A DNA stretch of 64,000 bases from Chryseobacterium sp. ERMR1:04. Lineage in GTDB: Bacteria > Bacteroidota > Bacteroidia > Flavobacteriales > Weeksellaceae. This document shows, piece by piece, positions 25,990-36,200 of the stretch (its first letter is position 1; the number at the start of each line of letters is the position of its first letter). The position numbers and the translations under genes are program-made. The notes under the pieces are model-generated. The model was not told where the DNA came from. It saw nothing but the letters and a program-made list of their open reading frames with translations, and searched no databases. The stretch spans positions 310,001 through 374,000 of the forward strand of contig NZ_LIRF01000005.1 in assembly GCF_001297705.1 (NCBI RefSeq), given 5' to 3'.

Positions 25990-28900
25990 CCTATGATATA
26001 ATTTTTATGTTTAATTGTTTTGATTTCTGTTTGATTGATCCATAAAGAATCCTCTGTGATTTTTTCGACTTCGAGTTTTTTTGGATTTCCTTTTAATCCT
26101 GTCCCTAAAAACTTTCCGTATGCTTCCTTAGCTACCCAAAAACGGGTTGTCCATTCTGCCTGATCTCTGTTTTTTAATAAAGCTAATTCATTATCGGTAA
26201 AGACCAGATCGTAGAATCCTGAACTGCGTTCTTCAATGATTTCCATATCAATTCCGACTGCTTTTCCGCTGCGGGCAATTCCCACGGCATCTTTCCCTTT
26301 GTGAGCGAGAGAAATATGAATATCTTTTGTAAACTCACTGATTAGATAAGGTTTTCCAACTTCATCAGAAGCAACTTCAAAAGTGATAGGAAAGCAAGGA
26401 TGATTTTTCTCTTGTTTAAGGAGATTTCGTACCGCATCTTTCACGGCTACACGGCTTACCATCCAGCTTTTTCTCTTATTAGGAAACAGTTTTTGATGAT
26501 GTTGTTTTTCGGTTTGATTGAAATAACGTTTCAGGATAAAATCCCATGAAGCGACTCTGGTATAGGCCTGATGAAAGAAAAATACCTGAGGCGCAATTTC
26601 TTCCGAAAGACGGTTGTGCAAAGGTGACATAGAAACGTTCCATAAAGGTTCATCAATTTCCAGTCGACGGTTTTGCCAACCTGAAATTTTACACCACACT
26701 GTATTGTTTTTGGTTAAAAGAATATCTCCAATCGCAAACTCGTCATTCATTTCAGTCAGGCTGCAGGTACACTCAAAAATACCGTCCTGATCGTGTAGAT
26801 CACCGAAAAATTCAATGTCTTTGATTTTTACAGGAAATGCAATTCTATCTTTCGTTAAGGTAAGTTGTAACCATAGTCCGAATAATTGCCCGGCATTATC
26901 AAGTAAGGAACCTTTTCCTCCGTTTCCTTTAATTTTTCCGATAATTCCTTTCGTTCCGACCTTTGAAACTTCCGTTATTCCCTGATAACATTCTCCATGA
27001 AACATGTGTTTGTCGTAGATTTCTTCAGGTGTTCTTTCGATAGGTAACACATCACCGATTGAAAGATTAAAAGTAGGATTGGGGCGAGAAGATGAGGTTA
27101 ATACCACTTCAGCATTCACGAAATTTTCAATATCTAAATAAGCGTGATTAGTGGATTTCCATTCTGCTTTCACCGTTTTTTCAAAAGGTTGGGCAACGTT
27201 CATCCATTGAAACACACTTACGTTCATGATTTTATGAACTTGCGATCCTTGTATTTCTGCTTGTGCAATTTCTGCTAATTGTTCAAAGATCATCGTCATT
27301 GGAATCACGGGTTCCATATCGGCCACTTCATGCCAGCCTTTCGGTTGTCTTAATAAACTGTGGTCGATAAGATAAGGGTGGCTTTCCAATGTAACGTATA
27401 AAGTTTTTTCAAAATTCTTGCTTATCGGAGCCTGAACTTTTGGTAAAACCACATTCGGAATTGAAACTTTCGGACGATCCTGAAATAAGGTCAACACTTC
27501 TTCCTGCATACGAATCATATCCGAAATATTATTCTGAAATGCCTGTACCAAAGGATGTCCAGATTTCGCCACAGGAATAGAAACGGTATTTTGCTTTGAA
27601 GTTCCAAAAGATTGAGCCAATGCTTTTACTTCTTTAAAATCACGGATAATAGGAGAGCCTAATTCAAGTTTAATCCCTTTCCCTGATGATTTTTTGGAGA
27701 ACGTATGGATGTCTAAAAAGTCTAGCGCCACCACTTTACCTTCCACGAATAATGCGGCTACCACACGTTGTAATTGTGCTAACGCAGATCGGGTAGGAAC
27801 GCTGGAGGCAATCGTGCTGAATGCTTTTCCTTTCAACGTATCATCAATAAATCCAATCAATCCGCCTGTTCCGATTTGAATAAAGAATCTTGCATCTTCT
27901 TCGTACAATTTATCGGTAAGTTCACGGAAACGAACGGGTTGTACAAGGTGTTCTGCACTCAGTTTTCTGATCGCGTCCTGATCTGATGGATAAGGCTCCA
28001 ATGTTGTTGCAGACCACAATGGGATTTTTGTTTTTTGAAATTGTGCTTTTTCCATTCCTGCTAAAATCACATCCAGTTTATCGGCGATAAAAGGCGAGTG
28101 AAAACCAGATTGGAACGGCAATATCTGATGAAATATCTGTTTTGATTTTAATAACGGTACTAATTCATCCAATGCTGCATTGCTTCCGCAAAGAATTACC
28201 TGATTCGGGCAATTGTCATTGGAAATATAGACGTTCGGAATGTCTTCAATAATAGGTTTTATGGTTTCAATTCCGGCTCCGATGGCGATGAATCTGGAGT
28301 CCTTTAATTCAAAGGTTTCAGGATTAAGGACATCAATTAAAGCTTTTACAGAATTTACTTCCGCCAATTCAGAAGAATAACCTGCCAGCCATTCTCCTAA
28401 GCTGTGTCCGGCATTCATATCCGGTATAATTCCCAATTTTTTTAATGAATTGTCTAGAATACTGCACTTATTGAAAATGTTTAAGGCATCGTTTAACAAC
28501 CCTTCACCTTCAGTTTCTATAGGAGCGGTTAAGTTGAAATAACGGCTTACACTGTCAATTTCCCCTTTTGCTAATCCGTCTAATCCGGGGAAAACAAAAG
28601 CTACTTTTTCTCCATTTTGCAATAGAGGAGTGTTGGTGTACCAAATATCCTGTTTGTTGCGCCAAGGATTATTTTTGGCGACAATTTTAAGGGCTTTTTC
28701 TATTCTTGCAGGGCTTGGATCAAATAGTGCAATACGATAATCTCCTTCACCTAATGTACTTTCGTTATTTTGCAAAGCAGATAATAATGCTTCATGCGTT
28801 GGTCGGGCTAAGATGAGAACTTTATCTTTTTTCGGCATGTCATATCCTTCCAATACAACATGGGCATTGATGCCTCCAAAACCGAAAGCATTGACTGCCG

Positions 28901-30215
28901 CTACTTTAGGTAATCCAGTTTTAGACCAGCTTTTTGCTTCCTGAACAGGTTCGAATCTGGTATTCTGCATATCCAAAGTTGGATTTTCGCAGTATAAAGT
29001 CGGTGGCAATGTATCGTGATGCAAAGCCAGACAAGTTTTTATTAAACCAGCAATTCCCGCAGCAGGCATCGCGTGCCCGATATTCGATTTTACAGAACCA
29101 ATCCCTGCTATTTTAGCTGATTCTTCTTTTCCAAAAAACTGAGCTAACGTCTGAAGTTCTGTTTTATCTCCAAGTGGTGTTCCTGTGCCGTGAGCTTCCA
29201 GGTAACCGATTTGTTTTTCATCTAGATCTGCATTGCTCCAAGCTTGTTGTAGAGCTTTCAATTGACCTTTGACCGCTGGACTCATTACGCTGGTTCCGTT
29301 ACCATCGCTGCTTACGCCAACGCCTTTAATGACTGCGTAAATTTTATCCTGATCTCGAACGGCATCTTCCAATCTTTTCAACACCACAAAACCACAACCT
29401 TCACCAATCAACAAACCATCGGCATCATTACTGAAAGGTTTAATTTGTTGTTGACGGGATAACGCACCCAATTGTGCGAAAATACTCCAGAAAGCAGCAT
29501 TTTGTCCAGTGTGTACACCTCCTGCAATCATAATGTCGGATCTTCCTCGTTGAAGTTCCTGTACCGCGTGGTCTACTGCAATTAAAGCACTTGCACATGC
29601 GGCATCTACGGTAAATGCAACCCCACCTAAATTGAATCGGTTAGCCACTAAAGAGGCCACCAAATTGGGAATTAATCCCATCGCAGTATCAGCGGCAAAA
29701 CGTCCTTTCTTTTCCTGAAAAGCGTGTTTTACTTTTTCAATATCGGCAGAAGAAACTTCGGGTAATAATTCTTTTAATAACGAAGAAATCTGTTCTCCAG
29801 TTCTTACGATTTCAATAGCACGGGTAGCCCCAGGTCCGGTATAATTTCCTTTCCCAATGATGATTCCTGTTTTTTCAAGCGAAATTTCTTTTTGAAAAAT
29901 TCCTGCATCGTCCAAGGCTTTTTGAACCAGATCCAACGTTAATAAATGATCGGGTTCAGTCCCTTCAACGGCTAATGGTAAAATTCCAAAAGCGGTTGGA
30001 TCAAATTCATAATCAGAGATAAACCCACCACGCTGACAGTAAAAGCGGTCAACCGGATTGGTGGTATCGCTAAAATGAACAGGATCAATTCGGTCGGCTG
30101 GAGCTAATTGGGTAGAGTCTACTTTATTGACAATATTCTGCCAAAAAGTGTTGGCATCCTGTGCCCCCGGAAAGACACAAGATAGACCAATGACTGCAAC
30201 ATCTGTTTTTTTCAT
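25977..30215 (-). CDS. Iterative lipid synthase, KS-AT-DH-phosphopantetheinyl transferase
   Basis: The 1412-residue multidomain enzyme has, in order: a ketosynthase (about 1-435; active Cys207 in VDAACASA, EAHGTG and NIGHAMPAAG motifs); an acyltransferase-like domain (about 535-800; Ser605 in GHSLGEW); a double-hotdog dehydratase-like domain (about 940-1210; LIDHSLL near 950 and DNAGQLFGLW as His/Asp candidates, though the usual HxxxGxxxxP is not clean); and an Sfp-type phosphopantetheinyl transferase (about 1285-1412; GIDMEII and FWVAKEAYGKFLGTG). There is no ACP. It resembles PUFA-synthase and enediyne-type partners. It works with the larger upstream synthase, whose stop lies 19 bases before its start. 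Confidence 0.88.
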   Translation of the reverse strand: MKKTDVAVIGLSCVFPGAQDANTFWQNIVNKVDSTQLAPADRIDPVHFSDTTNPVDRFYCQRGGFISDYEFDPTAFGILPLAVEGTEPDHLLTLDLVQKALDDAGIFQKEISLEKTGIIIGKGNYTGPGATRAIEIVRTGEQISSLLKELLPEVSSADIEKVKHAFQEKKGRFAADTAMGLIPNLVASLVANRFNLGGVAFTVDAACASALIAVDHAVQELQRGRSDIMIAGGVHTGQNAAFWSIFAQLGALSRQQQIKPFSNDADGLLIGEGCGFVVLKRLEDAVRDQDKIYAVIKGVGVSSDGNGTSVMSPAVKGQLKALQQAWSNADLDEKQIGYLEAHGTGTPLGDKTELQTLAQFFGKEESAKIAGIGSVKSNIGHAMPAAGIAGLIKTCLALHHDTLPPTLYCENPTLDMQNTRFEPVQEAKSWSKTGLPKVAAVNAFGFGGINAHVVLEGYDMPKKDKVLILARPTHEALLSALQNNESTLGEGDYRIALFDPSPARIEKALKIVAKNNPWRNKQDIWYTNTPLLQNGEKVAFVFPGLDGLAKGEIDSVSRYFNLTAPIETEGEGLLNDALNIFNKCSILDNSLKKLGIIPDMNAGHSLGEWLAGYSSELAEVNSVKALIDVLNPETFELKDSRFIAIGAGIETIKPIIEDIPNVYISNDNCPNQVILCGSNAALDELVPLLKSKQIFHQILPFQSGFHSPFIADKLDVILAGMEKAQFQKTKIPLWSATTLEPYPSDQDAIRKLSAEHLVQPVRFRELTDKLYEEDARFFIQIGTGGLIGFIDDTLKGKAFSTIASSVPTRSALAQLQRVVAALFVEGKVVALDFLDIHTFSKKSSGKGIKLELGSPIIRDFKEVKALAQSFGTSKQNTVSIPVAKSGHPLVQAFQNNISDMIRMQEEVLTLFQDRPKVSIPNVVLPKVQAPISKNFEKTLYVTLESHPYLIDHSLLRQPKGWHEVADMEPVIPMTMIFEQLAEIAQAEIQGSQVHKIMNVSVFQWMNVAQPFEKTVKAEWKSTNHAYLDIENFVNAEVVLTSSSRPNPTFNLSIGDVLPIERTPEEIYDKHMFHGECYQGITEVSKVGTKGIIGKIKGNGGKGSLLDNAGQLFGLWLQLTLTKDRIAFPVKIKDIEFFGDLHDQDGIFECTCSLTEMNDEFAIGDILLTKNNTVWCKISGWQNRRLEIDEPLWNVSMSPLHNRLSEEIAPQVFFFHQAYTRVASWDFILKRYFNQTEKQHHQKLFPNKRKSWMVSRVAVKDAVRNLLKQEKNHPCFPITFEVASDEVGKPYLISEFTKDIHISLAHKGKDAVGIARSGKAVGIDMEIIEERSSGFYDLVFTDNELALLKNRDQAEWTTRFWVAKEAYGKFLGTGLKGNPKKLEVEKITEDSLWINQTEIKTIKHKNYIIGWTL

Positions 30216-30234
30216 ACGTATCTTATACAGAGGT

Positions 30235-33200
30235 TTACCAATTATTTCCGGACATGATTAATACCTGACTTTCAGTTCCGTATTTTATTTCATTCAGGAA
30301 AATTTCCTTTCCTTGTTCCAATGGAATTAAAGAAATACCGCGGCGTTCATATTCTGTTTCCAGTGTTGATGAAACCATTCCGGCACCTTTCCAAGGACCC
30401 CAGTTGATGGAAATTACTTTTCCTTTTAATTTCTTATTTAAAGCGTTGGCGTAATCATCCAACACAGAGTTAGCAGCCGCATAATCGGTCTGACCTTTGT
30501 TCCCGTACACTGAAGCGATGCTTGAGAATAAGACTACAAACTGGCAATCTGTACGCAGTTTTTCTGCCAATACACGAAGTGGTTTTACTTTGGTATCGAA
30601 AACACGTCCGAAAGAACTTGTTGTTTTTTGCTTGAATAATTTATCTTCCAAAAGACCAGCCCCATGAATTACCCCGTCTAAACGGTTGTATTTTTCATAA
30701 ATGCTGTTGATCAAGTCAGATAATCCATCTTCGTCACAAAGATCTAATGATTGGTAAACAATCGTATTTCCCATTTGTTCCATATCACGGATGGTACGCA
30801 GGATCTGATTGTTTTTGAAAACTTTTATCGTTTCTTTTTCGATTTCAGAAGGTGAAGTGAATGTTCCGGATTTAATAAGATAGGCTCTTATTTCTTCCTT
30901 CGATTTAAATGCTTCTAATTCTTTATTCGTTGCTTGATTTCTGGGATCTTCTGATCTTCCCACCAAAATATAAGTACAAGGATAAGCCTGTGACATATGT
31001 TTTGCGAGTTCGGAAGTAATTCCCTGTGCGCCTCCAAGAACTAAAACAACTGAATCTTTGTCTAATTGGATGTGTGCTTCACTCAATCCTGTTGCCAAAG
31101 GCGATGGGATGATGTTTATTTTATGTCTCTGGTCATTTTTATAAATAACTTCAGAGGGTTTGTCGGTTGTTAATATTTCTTTTAAAATAATATCAGCAAT
31201 TTGATCTACCTGCTGAGGAGAGTTTAAGCTGATTAATCTGCAATTCGTGTTTTCAAATTCTCTAGCTAAGCTTTTGAAGAACCCCGGATAGCCTTTGTAA
31301 TGACGTAAAAGAGTCGTGTCTGTAAGCTCCTGAACGTGTGCCGGAATATCTGAAATCAAATAAATCCACTGAGCTTTATCAAGGTCTAATCTTTTAATTA
31401 AATCAACATGATCAATAATATTTTGCTTTACGGCAGATGAGAATAAATCAAGAATAATTAATCCGTCAAAATTCGTAAGATCTTTGTCTGTATCCACCAA
31501 TTCAGCGATTGCTCCATACTTTTCAAGGGCGTTTTTGATAGCCAAATTTTGGTTGCTGTTGTCTTGAGTGATTGCAAAACGTTTTCCTTGCAGGATTTCA
31601 TTATTTTCGATTAAAGAAACATCCGTTGGTGTTAAATCAAATCGAAGACGGGATAATAAATTCTGAATAGGTTCTGGAGTATTATTTCCGCTCATTTCAT
31701 TAATCCAGGAAGCTAATCCGCTCAATGTTTTAATGGCAGCTAATTTTTCCATTAGATCATCCGCCTGTTCTAGATCTTGACCGAAACCGATTTTAGTTTT
31801 AAGCTCACCAATGATTTCCATACGTTTGATGGAATCGATGCTTAAATCTGCTTCTAAATCAAGGTCTAGGCCTAACATTTCTTTTGGATATCCTGTTTTT
31901 TCGCTTACGATATCCAGAATGGCTGTTTGAAGTTCTTCAAGAGAGAATGCAGATTTATTTTGAGTCGTTGAAGCTGTTGTTTCTACAGGTGCAACTTTTT
32001 CTGAAGTTTTTGATGCTCCCGAATATTCTGTTAACCAAGAAACCAAACCGTTTAAAGTTTTTATAGAAGCTAATTGCTCCATGATGGTATCTTCATTTGC
32101 GCTATTTGAGGAGAAAGAACCTAGTTCAGCTTTCAGTGTACCAATGATTTCAACTCTTTTAATTGAATCAATACTTAAATCAGCTTCCAGGTCCATTTCC
32201 ATGCCCAGCATTTCGTGAGGATATCCTGTTTTATCGCTTACAACCTGAAGTAATAATGTTTTAATATCCTTTGTCGGAGCTTGTTTTACAGGAATAATAA
32301 TCGTTTTTTCAACGCCGTCATTTAATGGAGCAGATATGATTGGTGCGTGACCGTTTGAATGAGCCGGAATTGATGAAACATAAACAGGAGCAGGGCTTAC
32401 TTGAGGATTTTGTCCCAAGAACGTAATCATCACATCACGTTGCGCCTGTATCATGAGTTGCATGCTGTTTAAATATTCCTGCAACATACGTTCAGTATTA
32501 GATTGAGTTTCAATCACAGGAGCTTGATTATTTGTATAGTTGTTCATTTGAATTGGAGTTATGATTGGTAATGCACCATTGGCAGGCAATGATCCGTTTG
32601 TTGGATGTGCAGCTTGTCCGTTTACACGCCAGATGGCAGGGCTTTTTTTGTATAATTCAGGTTGATCAATTTGAATTAACTGAACATTACGACCTTCGAA
32701 AAGTTTAGCAATATTAAAATTACGCCCTGTCCCTAAATATTGAGCCAGCATAGAAAGCAGGTAAGTCAATTTATTGCCGTTACTGTCTTCTACAGAAAGC
32801 GTTAAATGCTCTTTATCTAAACAAGATTTGGTTAATCCTGCCAACACTTTTCCTGGGCCCACTTCGATAAAGATTCTTGCACCGTCTTCGTACATCGCTT
32901 GAAGTTCTTCTACAAATCGTACAGGCTGTACCAAGTGGTTCGTGAGTCTTTCTTTTATTTCTGAAACTGCCGTCGGGTAGGTTGTTGCCGTGGTATTCGA
33001 CCAAACCGGAATCTGCATTTCTTCAAAAGAAACATCTTGTAAAACAGTTTCGTATAAGCCTTTAGATTGAGCCAATAACGGACTGTGGAAGGCACATGCA
33101 ACTTCCAGTTTTTTAGCAGAAATACGTTCCTGTTTAAGGATTTCCATTAATTTGTTGATGGCTTCTGTACTTCCTGCTACCACACATTGCGTTGGTGCAT

Positions 33201-36200
33201 TGTAATTGACAGGATAGCAACCTTCAACGGTATCTAAAATAGGCTGTAGGTTTTCTCGGGTTGAGCTTACTGCGATCATTGTTCCCGGATCACCTCCTTC
33301 TACTGAGTCTAAAATGGATTGCGCTCTTTTGATACTTAAATCAACCAATTTTTCTTCTTCGAAAACCCCTGCAAAACATAAAGCAGGCAATTCTCCATAA
33401 CTGTGACCCGCCAACATATCCGGAACAATCCCAATAGATTGTAGGAGTTTAGCTAAAGCCAGATCAACAATTCCTAAAAGAGGTTGTGCTAATCGGGTAT
33501 CTTTAATGGTTTCTTTTTGCTGTTTTAATGTTGCTTCGTTAAAAGTAGCGGAAGGGAAAACTACTTTTTCCAATTCAGGATATGAATTGATTACTTTTCG
33601 CATTTCAGGGAAAGCAACGAACAGATCACGAGCCATATTGATTCTCTGGCTGCCTTGTCCAGGGAATAAAAACGCTACTTTACCATCTCTTTTATTGACC
33701 GTGAAAGTGTCTTTGCTTTCAATTCCGGAAAGTGCTAGTTCGATGTTCATCATCAAATGTTCGGTGGTGTCCGCAACAATGCTTAACTGAACTTGTTTTT
33801 CTGAACTAACGGCTAAACTATAGGCGATGTTCTTTAATGAAATAGTATCGTTTACTTCGAGTAAAGATTTAATCTGATTTAATTGAATTTTAGCTTCATC
33901 ATACGTCTCTCCACGGAATACAAATAATTCTGAAGGCCAAGATTGCAATACCGCAGAATCGTCTTCTTTAGGATGATTGGCAATGACAGCATGGAAATTA
34001 GTTCCCCCAAATCCAAACGCACTGATTCCCGCATAACGGTTTTTCTCACTCCATAATCCACTTTCTGCATAAAAAGCAAATGGACTGGTTTGAGCGTTAT
34101 AATACGCGTTAGGCTTCTGTAAATGTAGGGTAGGAGGTTTTACACCATGATAAACTGCTAAAGAAGCTTTAATTAATCCTGCTAATCCCGCTGCACATTT
34201 TGTATGTCCGATTTGTGTTTTTACAGAACCTAAATGAGTCTGCCCCGGCAATGCACCTGAACGACTGAATAAATTAGTTAGAGCACTTAATTCTGTTTTG
34301 TCTCCAACAACAGTTCCTGTACCATGAGCTTCGACCAATCCAACAGATGCAGGACTGATACCAGCTTGGCTATAAGCACGCTCCAATGCTCTTACCTGAC
34401 CGATTTTTCTCGGAGCAGTAAGACCTAAAGCTTTACCATCACTGGATCCTCCAACTCCTTTGATCACAGAGTAAATACGGTCACCATCGCGTACCGCATC
34501 ATCATATCGTTTTAATACAATAATGGCAACGCCTTCACCAAGGGCAATTCCGTCTGCATCACTGTCGAAGGTTGCACATCTTCCTTTTCTGGAAAGGGCA
34601 TGGGTGCTGGAGAACATGAGGTAATCATTGATTCCGTTATGTAAATCGGCTCCGCCCGCAAGAACCATATCTGATTTATTTAAGATCAATTCCTGACATG
34701 CCAATTCAAGAGCTGCCAGAGAAGAAGCACACGCGGCGTCTACGGTATAATTTCTTCCCCCAAGATCCAGACGATTGGTAATTCTTCCTGCAATAACATT
34801 CGCTAAAATACCGGGGAATGAATCTTCTGTAGTATGTGGAAAAGCATCTTTAACTTCTTGATGAAGCTCTCCGAAAACTTGTTTATAAAACCCTCTGAAA
34901 CTGTAGCTGTTGGCAAGGTCATTTCCACCTTCGGCACCAATAATTACAGAGATATTTTCTCTGTTTGTATGTTTGTCACCATAGCCTGCATTTTCCATCG
35001 CACGTTTGGCAACCAATAAAGTTAACAATTGCGTAGGTTCAATGGCAGCAAGAGACTGTGGTGGAATTCCAAATTCTAAAGGATCGAAATCAATTTTAGG
35101 AATAAATCCGCCCCATTTTGAGTGAGAGACATCTGATTCGTTGGAGTCTGGATGATAATACAGCTCTTTGTTCCATCTTTCGTCCGGAACTTCGGTTACA
35201 CTGTCTTTTCCTAAAATAATATTGCGCCAATATTCTTCTAAATTTTTTGCATCAGGGAAAATACATTCCATACCGACAATGGCGATATCCAATGCTTTTT
35301 CGTTGGATGTTGGTTCTTCCGGTAATGCTGCATTTTGAATATATTGATGATTGTCTATGCTCACATTTTGATGAAGTTCATCTAGGGTAATGACTTTTTC
35401 ATGCATGGTAGCAACCTGTCCGATCATGTACATTCCTAAATCCAGTTGTTCTTCTTTAGGAATAGTTACTAAATGATCACCTTGACGTTCTACACCTTTT
35501 GCGGCAATTCTTAAACGACCTACATTTAATTTTTCAAGCTTTTCCCAGACTTCTTTCTTATCTGTTCCGGCTGCGATCAGTTTTGCTTTTTCATGATTAA
35601 AATGTTGAGCAAATGCAGTATCTAAACATCTGGTTTCGTGCCCGGGAGCAGTTTCTAATAAAACCGTTTCTTCTGCCTGTAAAGCCTGTACCTGGAATTC
35701 TTCCTGAATAGCCCCACAAGTAACTGCCTCTTGGGTATATAGATAAGCTGTTCCTATTAATACACCAACTTTTACACCTCTCGCTGCTAATGGAGCAGCC
35801 ATGATGGAAACGAAAGCGGTTGAAAAATCATTGTGAATTCCTCCTGCAAAAAATACGCTGATGTTTTCAGGATGTTCTTCTTTTAAGATACGTTCGATTT
35901 GTTTTTCCCAAAGAACTGTACTTGAAAGTGGACCCACATGGCCGCCACATTCACGTCCTTCGAAGATAAAGTTGGTCGCACCTTCTTTCAGGAAAATATC
36001 TAATAAAGCGGGAGAGGGAACATGTAAAAATGTTTTTATTCCTGCTTTTTCAAATACTTTTGCTTGGGCTGGCCTTCCTCCGGCAATCAATACAACGGGA
36101 GGTTTAGCTTCTAATATATAAGAGGTTTGTTCTTCTCTTAATTCCTGAGGGGCAAATCCTAAGATTCCCACACCCCATGTTTTTTCGCCTGCTAATTTTT

